A stretch of DNA of 54,146 nt from Lachnospiraceae bacterium (GCA_017469275.1 JAFUGT010000147.1:1-54146); one strand, 5' to 3'. Positions 33,263-43,074 are shown, counted from the stretch's first letter. Program-made: numbers and translations. The notes: generated by a model not told the origin, from the letters alone.

Positions 33263-34393
33263 ATGAAAATTGACTCAAGTTCCATCCGTATGGACTCAAG
33301 TAGATTCTATACGAACACTTCGCAGTTTGAAAACAATACTGCATCAAGAAGAATCAAAGGCAGTACCGCTTATATCAGCGCCGGATTCGCATCGGAATAT
33401 TCGCGATTTAGCAGTTATGCCGGAAAGAACAACGAAACCCAATTTGATACTTATAATCCTTCCGAAGTAAATGAGGACGAACCGGAATACTTAGGTTCCG
33501 ACCTTTATTCCAGCTTCTATAGAGGACCTTTGGGTATCACAAGTGTGAGAAATTCTATCTCGGATTTTCACGCAAAACTAATTGAACAGATTGAAGAACT
33601 CATGGAGAGGATTAAAGCCCAGCTTCTTGGTCAGCCTTATAAAAGACCTGAACGGGGTAACAAAGAAGCAGTGCTGGATCTCACATCAGGCAGCAGACAG
33701 CCTGGAAATCTATGGGTACGGCAGGGAACTTATACGGCTGAAGCTGAAGTCGAAGCTACAACATTTACCACTGTAGGCAAAGTTAAAACTGCTGACGGAA
33801 GAACCATTGACTTTAATATGTCACTTAACATGAGTCGCTCTTTTGTAAGAGAAGTATCGTCTGTATCGGAAGGTCTGCCTTATATTCTTACCGATCCACT
33901 GATACTTAATATTGATGACGCTCCCGAAACAGTAAGCGATCAGAAATGGTACTTTGACCTTAATGGTGACGGAAGTATGGAAGAAATATCACAACTTGCA
34001 GGCGGTAATGCTTTTCTTGCTCTCGACCGGGATGGTAACGGCAAAATCGACAACGGCAAAGAATTGTTTGGTGCTACGACCGGCAATGGTTTTGGCGAGC
34101 TGGCCGAATTTGACGAAGACGGTAATGGCTGGATAGACGAAAATGATTCCATATATGAAGATTTAAAAGTATGGCGAAAAGACGCTTTGGGAAATGATAT
34201 TATGACAGGACTTAAAGGCTCTGATATAGGAGCTATTTACCTGGGTTCCTTAGACACGGAATTTTCTCACAAAAATCTCGCTTCTAATGATACTAAGGCA
34301 GTCGTCAGACAAACCGGTTTTTTCTTACATGAATCTACCGGTGCAGCCGGAATAGTGCAACAGGTTGATTTTGCTTCCAGACAGGCAGTATAA
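33263..34393 (+). CDS. calcium-loop (EF-hand-like) protein, unknown function
   Basis: The 376-residue protein has no signal peptide. After a Ser-rich start (MKIDSSSIRMDSSRFYTNTS) and a helical segment (KLIEQIEELMERIKAQLLGQ), the C-terminal third carries three Asp-rich calcium loops: DLNGDGSMEE, DRDGNGKIDNGKELFG and DEDGNGWIDENDSIYEDLKVW. This combination is known at the ends of RTX-like and VCBS-like calcium proteins of other bacteria. The lack of a Sec signal and a possible sigma-D promoter suggest an export route other than Sec or a motility link, but both are guesses. AAAGG lies before the ATG at 33263; a GTG nine bases upstream is too close to it. Confidence 0.75.
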   Translation: MKIDSSSIRMDSSRFYTNTSQFENNTASRRIKGSTAYISAGFASEYSRFSSYAGKNNETQFDTYNPSEVNEDEPEYLGSDLYSSFYRGPLGITSVRNSISDFHAKLIEQIEELMERIKAQLLGQPYKRPERGNKEAVLDLTSGSRQPGNLWVRQGTYTAEAEVEATTFTTVGKVKTADGRTIDFNMSLNMSRSFVREVSSVSEGLPYILTDPLILNIDDAPETVSDQKWYFDLNGDGSMEEISQLAGGNAFLALDRDGNGKIDNGKELFGATTGNGFGELAEFDEDGNGWIDENDSIYEDLKVWRKDALGNDIMTGLKGSDIGAIYLGSLDTEFSHKNLASNDTKAVVRQTGFFLHESTGAAGIVQQVDFASRQAV

Positions 34394-34397
34394 AGAT

Positions 34398-34432
34398 AAG
34401 GGTGTCAAAAGTCACTTTTGACACCCTTTTTA
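34398..34432 (+). terminator. terminator of the calcium-loop gene
   Basis: AAGGGTGTCAAAAGT (34398-34412) pairs perfectly with ACTTTTGACACCCTT (34414-34428) and is followed by TTTTA. The loop is very small, so the inner pairs probably open. Confidence 0.85.
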
Positions 34433-34507
34433 TTAATCTTTATATAACATGGAACTTCCGGATTAATATTTAAAACTATATGAGTACTTAATTCTCCGGT
34501 GACTATC

Positions 34508-36115
34508 TTACTCATTACGTATAGCTGCAAGAGGACTTAACTTGGTAGCACGCTGAGCAGGGAAGAATCCCGCAAGCATACCTATAACCGTAGAAAATAC
34601 TATTGCAACCAATATAAGCCACGGCGGTATCACAGAGATTTTCGTAGCGGCACCGAAGCCGTAATCCTCCATTACCGTCGGCGCAATAAATTTGTTGACT
34701 ACAACGGATAATATAAAACTTAAAAATACTCCGGCAGTACCTCCTATAAATCCGATAAATGCTGCTTCCGAAAGGAACATAGACCTGATATTACCAAGGC
34801 TGCATCCTAACACCTTCATAACACCTATTTCTTTCGTACGTTCATATATGGACATAGTCATAGTATTGGCAATACTGATAGCCGCAACAAGCATCGATAC
34901 AGCACCGATACCACCGAGTACGGCTTCTATGATAACAAATTGCTTCTCCGTCTCCTCAATCCATTCCTTGTTGGCGTCTCCACGATATCCCATATCATTA
35001 ATGGTCTGCAGGACATCCTCCACATTCTCTGAACCATCAACATTGACAACCAACTGAGAATACTTAAGATCCTTATAAGGTTTTCCGTTCTTATCAAGGG
35101 GCTGCTCCGGTATTATATCATTAAGACCGTAGTTCTTTTGTATAAATGCTTTAAGATTATCCATGTCAGCATAGCAATTATATGAAAAATCTGAATAATC
35201 GGACTCAGAGCCCACCGTCACCCCTGACACTTTAACAGGAACCCTCTTAACATCCGGTGTAAAAACCGAAGCACTGGTACCATTTTCAAACTCAAAATCT
35301 TCAGAGAGCTCATCTAAAGTTTCTAATTCACTGCTACTGCTTTGAGATTGTTTTGCAGATTGAGAAGCATCATCCGAATCACTGTCTGAAGCATCATCCG
35401 AATCATCACTTGAGGAACTGAAATCATCCTCATCGGAGAATTCACTTTCGAAATCGTCTGCATCATCAGCAAATATAGGATCTACGTCATTCTTAACTGT
35501 TGTGGTGGTTGTATCAGCACTGTCAGAATCCGTTTCAGATTCATACTCTTCTTTAACGATTCCTCCGAAAATAGTTGTTCGCAGCAAATCGACCTGCGGC
35601 ACCTCATCCCTTTCATAATAGGGATATACACCTGTCGCCGACTCATAAAAGGACTCTTTAAGTACCTGATTACCAAATAAAAGTGTCAAATCACCGTTAG
35701 AATTCGACTCAGGAAGTTTTCCCTCCTCTAATTCTATATCTTTAAGATATGACTGGGTAACTCCCACTATTGTGATGTCATCCGCTTCATACTTACCTGC
35801 CAGTAGTGGCATTGTGAAATATAACTGGGGATCAATACTCTTGACATTCTCAATCTCCATTAATTTTTCAATAGTACTGTCATCTAAAAGTAATTCGCCT
35901 TCACCATATTCAGCTTCCGATGTAACAAATATCTCTGTCAATCCACCGGCAGAATTAACCTCAGCCATTGTCGCCTGTCTTAGTCCCAAACCCAAAGATA
36001 ACATTACAACAATAGATGCTGTACCGATTATTACGCCCAGAACCGTCAAAAAAGATCGTATCTTACGCCTCCACAAATTCGACAGGCTCATTCCTAAAAT
36101 ATCAGATAATTTCAT
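34508..36115 (-). CDS. MacB-like ABC transporter permease with acidic insert
   Basis: The 535-residue protein has the MacB/FtsX layout: a first helix (SFLTVLGVIIGTASIVVMLS, residues 20-40), a large external domain, and three C-terminal helices in an FtsX core (about 405-535, with ANTMTMSIYERTKEIGVMKV and FFPAQRATKLSPLAAIRNE). Inserted in the external domain (about residues 180-290) is a low-complexity stretch of Asp, Ser and Glu (SDEDDFSSSSDDSDDASDSD) not seen in standard MacB. It works with the ATPase gene at the start of the operon, 1.9 kb upstream, and with the surface protein between them. AGAGGA lies nine bases before the ATG. Confidence 0.88.
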   Translation of the reverse strand: MKLSDILGMSLSNLWRRKIRSFLTVLGVIIGTASIVVMLSLGLGLRQATMAEVNSAGGLTEIFVTSEAEYGEGELLLDDSTIEKLMEIENVKSIDPQLYFTMPLLAGKYEADDITIVGVTQSYLKDIELEEGKLPESNSNGDLTLLFGNQVLKESFYESATGVYPYYERDEVPQVDLLRTTIFGGIVKEEYESETDSDSADTTTTTVKNDVDPIFADDADDFESEFSDEDDFSSSSDDSDDASDSDSDDASQSAKQSQSSSSELETLDELSEDFEFENGTSASVFTPDVKRVPVKVSGVTVGSESDYSDFSYNCYADMDNLKAFIQKNYGLNDIIPEQPLDKNGKPYKDLKYSQLVVNVDGSENVEDVLQTINDMGYRGDANKEWIEETEKQFVIIEAVLGGIGAVSMLVAAISIANTMTMSIYERTKEIGVMKVLGCSLGNIRSMFLSEAAFIGFIGGTAGVFLSFILSVVVNKFIAPTVMEDYGFGAATKISVIPPWLILVAIVFSTVIGMLAGFFPAQRATKLSPLAAIRNE

Positions 36116-36225
36116 GTATATTTCATCCTCTTATATTGTCATTTAAGTTTATCAACAACATTATTATCATCTAACCCAATACCCAACAATAATGCCCTTC
36201 ACCACAGACACATTATCCAAAGTTA

Positions 36226-38064
36226 TTATCGTTCATCTTCTACAACAGAAATGTCTTCTTCAGGTATGATTTCCGGCTCATCCACCTTAATCTGAGGAAT
36301 ATCTTCGCTATCATCATTTATTTCATTCAAACCATTATTCTCTGAATCATTTTCCGAAGAACCATCCGATACCTGTTCAACTTCATCGGAGGTTTCTGAC
36401 TCTTTATCCGCTTCATCACCAAAGAGGTCTGCTTCATCCTCTTCCTCCATAAGTTTTGCAAGTTTTTTCTTTCGCTTCTTCACCACAATAATTATGATTG
36501 CCACAACAACCGCTGCTGCCGCTAATCCCGCAATAAGCCATACCCACCACGGTATCTCTGTTTCCTCGTCATCTTCAAATTCCTCATAATCCTCATAGGA
36601 ATCATCACTATAAGAATCAACACCGACCAGACAAGGAACATCCTGAGTCAATTCACCTTTGTTTCCTTCCGAGTCCTCATAAGATATCTTTACCTTGACA
36701 GTTCCTTTTTCAGAGTTGTCCTGCTTTCCGGTAACTTCTAATGTGGCATATGCCGAAGAATTAGCTGCAATATTACCCACATAGCTTTCCACAGCACTTA
36801 CAGCTTCATCATCAGTTGCAACACTTATGTTATAAACTCCCGCACTTCCCTGATTGTTAATGGTGAACACAAGACTACCCGAAGAACCTATTCCGATGGA
36901 TTCCGGAGTCATGGTCACATCAGTTACGTTCATCTTAACTTCCTGATAAACAGTTAAATATACACTCTCGCTGGCACTATAATTATTACCTTTTCCGTCA
37001 TCAAAATCACCTTTGATCATCAAGCGGTAATTCTTCTGAGGAAGATCTGCAGAAGTCTTAAGTTCTATTTCGAGATCTCCTGTTTTTCCCGCCTCGATTT
37101 TTTCAACAAATACAGCATTAGATCCTGAAGTAGGCAGGAAATTACCCGACTCATCACCTATTAAAAATTTACCGTTACATACATTGGTCTTTTCAGATGA
37201 ATTCATAACATGAATTTTCATCTTGAAACTGCTGCCTGCCATTACCTTCTTAGGATCGGTATCAAATCCTTTTATGATAAGTTTAGGAGGGGTAGATTCT
37301 TCATCGTCAGAAGATGAAGAACCTCCACCACTATATCCTGAATATGAGCTTCCGCTGCTTCCTGAATCGTCATCATCGTCATCATCAGAAGCTTCTGTAG
37401 TTTTTTCTGTCTTTTTGTTGCTACTGCTCTTTGATGACGATTGGGTTGTAGCAGTAGTAGGTTCCGTTGCCGAAAAATATATATTGATTGTCTTTATCAC
37501 ATAGAAATCAGCAGAAGAGCCATCCGCCGCATACTTTGTATATTCTCCGATAAAACGTACACTCTGGTATCCATCTTCTAAGTCTGAACGTGCTTTAAGG
37601 GTATAAGCTGCCTCTAACGCAGCCTGTTTAGCGGCATCATCACCCGCATAAATAATCTTATATGCATCTCCGCTGGTCTCAAAAGGAAACATGGTATCTA
37701 TGACCGGATAAACACTCTTAAGTTTGATACTATCTGCCTTTCCTGAAATTAATTTAAAAGAAACCTTAACATCTTTTCCCGCTGTTCCCTTTATAGACTC
37801 TGTCACTTCAACACCTATATCAGAGTTTTTCCCTAAGGTTCCGTTAGGATCAATACTTGTGCCGGTCAGCGAATTATCCGAAGCTGTTCCTGTTGTGGTA
37901 ATATCGCCGGAGGTTATATTGTTATCTGTAGTAAGCCCTGAAGCTCTGACTTCACAACCATCACCAGGCACCTTTACCAATAATGATAATGCAAATATAA
38001 ATGCCATTAACAAAGTTTTGATTTCTGTTTTTCTATTCCTGTCAATCACTTTAGATTTTTTCAT
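36226..38064 (-). CDS. membrane-anchored surface protein with CARDB-like domains in ABC operon
   Basis: This 612-residue protein starts with a signal-like helix (LLMAFIFALSLLVKV), then about 120 residues of beta-rich sequence, a long linker of Ser, Thr and Asp (ASDDDDDDDSGSSGSSYSGY), and two CARDB/S-layer-like beta domains (PPKLIIKGFDTDPKKVMAGS and VKMNVTDVTMTPESIGIG). One C-terminal membrane helix (IPWWVWLIAGLAAAAVVVAI, near 525) is followed by an acidic cytoplasmic tail of about 75 residues. It is placed between ATPase and permease genes, where other MacAB systems carry the adaptor MacA, so it may act as the adaptor or as cargo-binding part. The ATG at 38064 has GGAGG ten bases upstream and lies directly after the ATPase stop. 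Confidence 0.78.
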   Translation of the reverse strand: MKKSKVIDRNRKTEIKTLLMAFIFALSLLVKVPGDGCEVRASGLTTDNNITSGDITTTGTASDNSLTGTSIDPNGTLGKNSDIGVEVTESIKGTAGKDVKVSFKLISGKADSIKLKSVYPVIDTMFPFETSGDAYKIIYAGDDAAKQAALEAAYTLKARSDLEDGYQSVRFIGEYTKYAADGSSADFYVIKTINIYFSATEPTTATTQSSSKSSSNKKTEKTTEASDDDDDDDSGSSGSSYSGYSGGGSSSSDDEESTPPKLIIKGFDTDPKKVMAGSSFKMKIHVMNSSEKTNVCNGKFLIGDESGNFLPTSGSNAVFVEKIEAGKTGDLEIELKTSADLPQKNYRLMIKGDFDDGKGNNYSASESVYLTVYQEVKMNVTDVTMTPESIGIGSSGSLVFTINNQGSAGVYNISVATDDEAVSAVESYVGNIAANSSAYATLEVTGKQDNSEKGTVKVKISYEDSEGNKGELTQDVPCLVGVDSYSDDSYEDYEEFEDDEETEIPWWVWLIAGLAAAAVVVAIIIIVVKKRKKKLAKLMEEEDEADLFGDEADKESETSDEVEQVSDGSSENDSENNGLNEINDDSEDIPQIKVDEPEIIPEEDISVVEDER

Positions 38065-38066
38065 GA

Positions 38067-38780
38067 TCACGCTTCCTCCCGGTCTTTTCTTCGTCTGTCT
38101 TCTATATTAACTATTTTCCCATCTACTATCCTTATAACTCTATCTGCTATAGCTGCAAGACTATCATCATGTGTAACCATCACCAATGTCTTATGATGTT
38201 TGTTGACGACCTCTCTCATGAGATCCATCATTTCCTTAGATGTCTTGGAATCAAGGTTACCTGTCGGTTCATCGGCAAACATAATCTTTGGATTAACCAC
38301 CAACGCTCTTGCCATTCCCACACGTTGCTGCTGTCCTCCGGACATCTGGCTGGGCTTGTGCATCGCATGCTCCTTAAGTCCCACAAGTTTAAGCATCTTT
38401 ATCGCTCTTTTCAGCCTGACTTCTTTGGGAACTCCCCGAAATGACAAGGGTAAAGCAACATTTTCCAAAGCATTAAGTGTTCCTAACAGATTAAATGATT
38501 GAAAAATAAACCCTACATTTTCCCGCCTGAACTTGACCAGCTTGTTCTCTTTCATCTTCTCAATATGCTGACCATCAATTATCACTTCACCCTTTGTCGG
38601 TTTCTCCAGACCTGCCAGCATGTTGAGCAATGTTGATTTTCCGGAACCGGAGGTTCCGACTATGGCGCAAAACTCACCTTCATACACTTTGAAATCAACT
38701 CCGTCTAATGCATGTACCTTAGAAGATCCGACCCGGAATATCTTATATAAACCTTTAACCTCTATTACAACGTTATCCAC
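38067..38780 (-). CDS. ABC transporter ATP-binding protein (MacB/LolD type)
   Basis: The 237-residue ATPase has the Walker [15 protein letters not shown] (residues 42-54), the signature [16 protein letters not shown] near 143 and Walker [17 protein letters not shown] with the following His in VMVTHD. The LDSKTS D-loop region and closeness to a MacB-like permease place it among the lipoprotein or peptide exporters rather than importers. Translation starts with GTG; AGGA lies eleven bases upstream. It is the first of three genes and ends 2 bases before the start of the surface protein. Confidence 0.93.
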   Translation of the reverse strand: MDNVVIEVKGLYKIFRVGSSKVHALDGVDFKVYEGEFCAIVGTSGSGKSTLLNMLAGLEKPTKGEVIIDGQHIEKMKENKLVKFRRENVGFIFQSFNLLGTLNALENVALPLSFRGVPKEVRLKRAIKMLKLVGLKEHAMHKPSQMSGGQQQRVGMARALVVNPKIMFADEPTGNLDSKTSKEMMDLMREVVNKHHKTLVMVTHDDSLAAIADRVIRIVDGKIVNIEDRRRKDREEA

Positions 38781-38914
38781 TAATATCTATCCTCTCATAG
38801 AATAATGTGTGAAACCCTCAGATGTGATATAAAAATCAGCAAAGTTGCGACATGTTCGCATGAGTCTCAATTATGCAATTAAACATGAAGACATCTATCG
38901 ACATGAATAAATAT

Positions 38915-38982
38915 GCATAAAAAAATACGGATTTTCGTCAACGTGGATAATTATATCACAAAAATCCGTATTTTAAAGTTTT
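38915..38982 (-). terminator. terminator downstream of nadE
   Basis: A 15-bp stem AAAAATACGGATTTT/AAAATCCGTATTTTT (38921-38974) with a 24-base loop is followed on the minus strand by T residues. It lies about 30 bases after the nadE stop. The plus-strand T tract makes it bidirectional. Confidence 0.8.
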
Positions 38983-39003
38983 TTTATTCTTTTTCACAAA
39001 ATA

Positions 39004-40932
39004 TTAAGAAATTGTTACATCAAGTTCTTTCATCCACAGATTAGCACTTGCGTCACTAGGCATTCTAAGATCACCTCGAGGAGATAACGATACGGTTCCC
39101 ACCTTTGGTCCATCAGGCACGCAGGATCTCTTGAACTGTTGTGAGAAAAATCTCCTATAAAATGTCTTCATCCATTTAAGTATTTCTTCTTTTTCATAAT
39201 CCCCCTCAAAGGCTAGTGTCGCAATTCTGAAAATCTTTGATGGCGGATATCCAAACCTTAACATATAGTAAAGGAAGAAATCATGTAATTCGTAAGGTCC
39301 TACTATATCTTCCGTCTTCTGAGATATCTGGCCATCCTTAGGTGGAAGCAGTTCAGGGCTCACCGGTGTATCAAGCACATCATATAAGACCTTTGCAGTT
39401 TTCTCATCAGTGTTGTCTGCATACCATCTTACCAGATATCTGACAAGTGTCTTTGGAATTGATGCATTTACACCATACATAGACATATGATCTCCGTTAT
39501 AAGTTGCCCACCCAAGAGCTAACTCTGACATATCCCCTGTACCTATAACAAGCCCACCGGTTTTGTTGGCTATATCCATCAATATCTGAGTTCTTTCTCT
39601 GGCCTGCGCATTCTCATAGGTTACATCATGTTCATTTTCATCCTGTCCGATATCTGCAAAATGCTGTCTTACGGAGTCGACAATAGAAATTTCCCTGACG
39701 GTAGTTCCCAAAGCATTAGCCAGATCTATTGCATTTTGATATGTTCTGTCGGTAGTACCAAACCCGGGCATTGTAACTGCCATTATATCCGAATGATCAT
39801 ATCCGAGAATATCATATGCCTTGACTGTTACCAGAAGTGCAAGTGTTGAATCCAATCCTCCGGAAAGCCCTATGACGGTATGCTTACAGCCCGTATGTGC
39901 AAGTCGTTTTCGAAGTCCCATGGCCTGTAATGTTATAATTTCTTCGCATCTTTTGTTTTTCTTGACATCATCTGAAGGCACAAAAGGCAGCCTTGAAAAG
40001 CTTCTATCGATATCCGTATATTCAATATTCAGTGTAAATGGTATATAGATATATGCATCATCATCCTCCACCCCACCTGTAAGATTTGCAAATGTGTTCA
40101 TGCGCCGTCTCTCGGCGGCAATTTTCTTAATGTCAATATCCGCGATTGTCAGTCCTGTAGTGAACAATTCTGATTCTGCAAGAATTTTTCCATTTTCAGC
40201 AACCATATCATGTCCGCTATATACAAGGTCCTGCGTGGACTCATCCATACCGGTATCCGCGTAGATATATCCCGCTACAAGTTTTGCGGAATGTATGGAA
40301 ACCAGCTTGTTTCTAAATGCAGACTTAGTTGCGATTTCGTCGCTTGCGGAAGGATTACATATCAAAGTCGCCCCATGGAGAACATGAGAAACTGCCGGTG
40401 AATCAGGCACCCACATATCCTCACATATTTCTCCCGATATCAATAATTCCGGAATTGTATCACACACCATTATCTGATGAGTTCCAAACATTGTTTCCTG
40501 TCCGCAAAGAGTTATTCCGTATGGAACCTCAACCCCTTTAGAAAAATATCTTCCCTCGTAAAACTCCTGATAATTAGGAATAACTGATTTGGGAAGGACC
40601 ATCAGTATATCCCCGCCCTGACAAAAAACAGCCACATTATATAGACTGTTAGCCACCATAAGAGGCATACCGAGTACTATAACCATCTCCGTATGTTTTG
40701 TATTCTCAAGAATATATCCTAATGCCTCCTCACTCTTTGTAAGCAAGAGTTCCTGCATAAATAGTTCACCGCAGGTATATCCTGTTATACAAAGTTCAGG
40801 GAAGACCAAAACCTTGACATTCTTCTCATCAGCCTGTCCTATAAGTTTCATGATTTCTGCTGTATTGTATTCACAATCTGCCACTACAAGCTTTGGAGAT
40901 GCAGCCGCTACTTTGATAAAACCATCTTTCAT
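39004..40932 (-). CDS. nadE: glutamine-dependent NAD(+) synthase
   Basis: A 642-residue two-domain enzyme. The N-terminal nitrilase-like glutaminase has the Glu-Lys-Cys triad in FPELCITGYTCGELF (near residue 42), LPKSVIPNYQEFYEGRYF (near 112) and SGEICEDMWVPDSP (near 165). The C-terminal synthetase has the pyrophosphatase loop IGLSGGLDSTLALLV (near 355) and GDMSELALGWATYNGDHMSM. It makes NAD from deamido-NAD with ammonia from glutamine. The ATG at 40932 has AAAGGA nine bases upstream; a longer frame of 12 extra residues lacks this. It follows dapB on the same strand by 66 bases, so it may lie within the riboswitch-controlled transcript. Confidence 0.95.
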   Translation of the reverse strand: MKDGFIKVAAASPKLVVADCEYNTAEIMKLIGQADEKNVKVLVFPELCITGYTCGELFMQELLLTKSEEALGYILENTKHTEMVIVLGMPLMVANSLYNVAVFCQGGDILMVLPKSVIPNYQEFYEGRYFSKGVEVPYGITLCGQETMFGTHQIMVCDTIPELLISGEICEDMWVPDSPAVSHVLHGATLICNPSASDEIATKSAFRNKLVSIHSAKLVAGYIYADTGMDESTQDLVYSGHDMVAENGKILAESELFTTGLTIADIDIKKIAAERRRMNTFANLTGGVEDDDAYIYIPFTLNIEYTDIDRSFSRLPFVPSDDVKKNKRCEEIITLQAMGLRKRLAHTGCKHTVIGLSGGLDSTLALLVTVKAYDILGYDHSDIMAVTMPGFGTTDRTYQNAIDLANALGTTVREISIVDSVRQHFADIGQDENEHDVTYENAQARERTQILMDIANKTGGLVIGTGDMSELALGWATYNGDHMSMYGVNASIPKTLVRYLVRWYADNTDEKTAKVLYDVLDTPVSPELLPPKDGQISQKTEDIVGPYELHDFFLYYMLRFGYPPSKIFRIATLAFEGDYEKEEILKWMKTFYRRFFSQQFKRSCVPDGPKVGTVSLSPRGDLRMPSDASANLWMKELDVTIS

Positions 40933-40998
40933 ATATCTGTCCTTTCCAAAAAACCGCCGGCATATCACTGTCGACGGTCTTACATTAATAATTATGAT

Positions 40999-41760
40999 TT
41001 ATTTTGCCGCAATAACATCTGCCATATCATACATACCGGCAGGTTTTCCTGCAAGAAACTTAGCAGCCTCAATTGCACCCTTCGCAAAAACAGACTTACT
41101 GTATGCCGTATGGTTGAAGGTTATAACCTCGTCAGTACCCGCAAAGATAACATCATGTACACCTACTATAGTTCCACCACGAACTGCAGATATACCTATC
41201 TCCTTATCCGGTCTCTGCATACTTCTTCCGCTTCTGTCGTATACATATTCATACTCATTATTAAGCGCCTCATTTACGGAATCTGCCAGTGCTAAAGCAG
41301 TACCACTTGGGGCATCCTTCTTCAATCTGTGATGCTGTTCAACCACCTCGATATCATATCCTGCAGGACCGAACACCTTAGCAGCGTCCTTCAACAATTT
41401 GATCAATGTATTGATACCCAAAGACATATTGGCAGACTTTAATATTGCCACTTCTTTACCGGTATCCTTCACTGCCTCAATCTGCGCATCTGTAAGACCT
41501 GTGGTGCATAAAACCACAGGAATATTCTTATCCTTACTATATTTTAACAGATTATCAACTGCCGCTGCCGCTGCAAAATCTATTATAACATCAGCCTCTA
41601 CATCACAGGCAAATATATCTGTAAAAACCGGATATCCGTTATCCTTGTTATCAACGATATCAATACCTGCCACAATACTTACCTCAGCATCCTTTGCAGC
41701 AAGTTCGGTTATGACCTGACCCATATGACCGTTACAGCCATGCATTATTATTCTTGTCAT
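40999..41760 (-). CDS. dapB: 4-hydroxy-tetrahydrodipicolinate reductase
   Basis: The 253-residue DapB has the nucleotide-binding start MHGCNGHMGQV (residues 6-16), the catalytic segment VVEQHHRLKKDAPSGTALAL near 133 (His-His and Lys) and the late FNHTAYSKSVFAKGAIEAAKFL. It reduces the product of DapA in the lysine and diaminopimelate pathway. It follows dapA by 21 bases on the same strand, in a dapAB order, and is under the same lysine riboswitch. Confidence 0.96.
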   Translation of the reverse strand: MTRIIMHGCNGHMGQVITELAAKDAEVSIVAGIDIVDNKDNGYPVFTDIFACDVEADVIIDFAAAAAVDNLLKYSKDKNIPVVLCTTGLTDAQIEAVKDTGKEVAILKSANMSLGINTLIKLLKDAAKVFGPAGYDIEVVEQHHRLKKDAPSGTALALADSVNEALNNEYEYVYDRSGRSMQRPDKEIGISAVRGGTIVGVHDVIFAGTDEVITFNHTAYSKSVFAKGAIEAAKFLAGKPAGMYDMADVIAAK

Positions 41761-41781
41761 TTACACGCCATCCTTTCGTAG

Positions 41782-42672
41782 TTATGCCATCTTAACAGGA
41801 TAATTGTTCATTGCCTTCTTAATCTTCTCTATGCTTTCAGGCTCAGCCTCGGTCATAGGCATTCTCAAATATCCATTGCAAAGCCCTGCCAATTCAACAG
41901 CCTTTTTAACAGGGATTGGATTGACCTCACAGAACATTGCATCACAAAGTTCAATCGCCTTAAGCTGTAATTCAAGAGACCCTGCCACATCGCCATCTAA
42001 ATACTTCTGAACCATATCATGGGTATCTTCCGGAATGATATTAGCCGTAACCGAGATAACACCCTTACCACCTAAAGAAAGCAGCGGAACAACCTGATCG
42101 TCATTACCTGAATAGATATCGATACAACCGTCAGCAAGACTTGCAAGTTTAACAACCTGAGATATGTTACCTGATGCTTCCTTGATACCAACTATATTCT
42201 TAACATTCTTGGCCAATGTGACCGCAGTAGCCGGCTGGATATTACATCCCGTTCTGCTCGGAACATTGTACATTATTATAGGAATATTGACTGCTTCGGC
42301 AACGGCTGTATAATGCTTGATCAGACCGCCCTGAGTAGCCTTATTATAATATGGAGTCACGACCAAAAGCGCATCTGCACCGACTTCCTCTGCCTCCTTC
42401 GACAACTTAATCGCCGTCTCCGTACAGTTAGAGCCTGCACCTGCAATAACAGGTATTCTCTTGTTAACAAACTCAACGCATTTTGCGATAACTTCAATAT
42501 GTTCCTCTTCAGACATTGTAGATGCTTCACCGGTGGTACCGCAGATGATAATTGCATCGGTCTTATGTGAAACATGATATTCAACCAAATCCTTCAACTG
42601 TTCATAATTAACCGTTCCGTCCTCATTAAACGGAGTGACAAGCGCAACTCCTGATCCTGTGAAAATAGCCAT
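41782..42672 (-). CDS. dapA: 4-hydroxy-tetrahydrodipicolinate synthase
   Basis: A 296-residue aldolase-type enzyme that condenses pyruvate with aspartate semialdehyde. The pyruvate-binding CGTTGEASTMSEEEH lies near residue 44, the Tyr in IPIIMYNVPSRTGCNIQP near 130 and the Schiff-base Lys in IVGIKEASGNISQV near 162. It begins the dapAB operon: AAAGGAG lies eight bases before the ATG, and a lysine riboswitch with terminator lies directly upstream. Lysine and diaminopimelate made here feed protein and peptidoglycan synthesis. Confidence 0.97.
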   Translation of the reverse strand: MAIFTGSGVALVTPFNEDGTVNYEQLKDLVEYHVSHKTDAIIICGTTGEASTMSEEEHIEVIAKCVEFVNKRIPVIAGAGSNCTETAIKLSKEAEEVGADALLVVTPYYNKATQGGLIKHYTAVAEAVNIPIIMYNVPSRTGCNIQPATAVTLAKNVKNIVGIKEASGNISQVVKLASLADGCIDIYSGNDDQVVPLLSLGGKGVISVTANIIPEDTHDMVQKYLDGDVAGSLELQLKAIELCDAMFCEVNPIPVKKAVELAGLCNGYLRMPMTEAEPESIEKIKKAMNNYPVKMA

Positions 42673-42721
42673 ATTACATCTCTCCTTTTAAATAATAATT
42701 CTTGATGCCTTTGCATCTTAT

Positions 42722-42762
42722 GACATATAAAGACGCTCCGTCAGCGGTGCCAACGAAGCGTC
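42722..42762 (-). terminator. riboswitch terminator before dapA
   Basis: GACGCTCCGT (42731-42740) pairs with ACGAAGCGTC (42752-42761, one mismatch) around an 11-base loop; on the minus strand TTTATAT follows. This would be the attenuator of the lysine riboswitch. The T tract is short. Confidence 0.6.
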
Positions 42763-42889
42763 ATAAAAAGCTTTTCCCATGTAGCTTTCTCTGAAATATA
42801 ATCCACCTGAAAGCCCTCAAACAGCTATATATATGCTTCAGTCCGTAGCACTCCACCTGACAATATACCCTGCTATATACTTATGCAGA

Positions 42890-43068
42890 ATATTATATCT
42901 TCATTCCGGTGACAGCCGTATAGCTGTTAACTATACGTCCAGATAAGATAACCATAAGGAGTTATCCCTCTTCGGCATGCATCCCTTTCCAAAATCTTCT
43001 TCCAGCCTTATCTGTCCAATCTTATACTTATGATACATGCGCCTCTACTTCACGACGAATACGTCTTC
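42890..43068 (-). ncRNA. lysine riboswitch (L box)
   Basis: On the minus strand the leader carries the conserved marks of the lysine aptamer: AGTAGAGGCGCATG at the start of the core (near 43047), GGAAAGGGATGCATGCCGAAG (in two parts, near 42980) and CTGTCACCGGAATG closing the core (near 42910). High lysine should favour the downstream terminator and reduce dapA and dapB expression. The distance from core to terminator is about 130 bases, longer than in many members. The exact P1 pairing could not be resolved by eye. Confidence 0.9.
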
Positions 43069-43074
43069 TTAACG

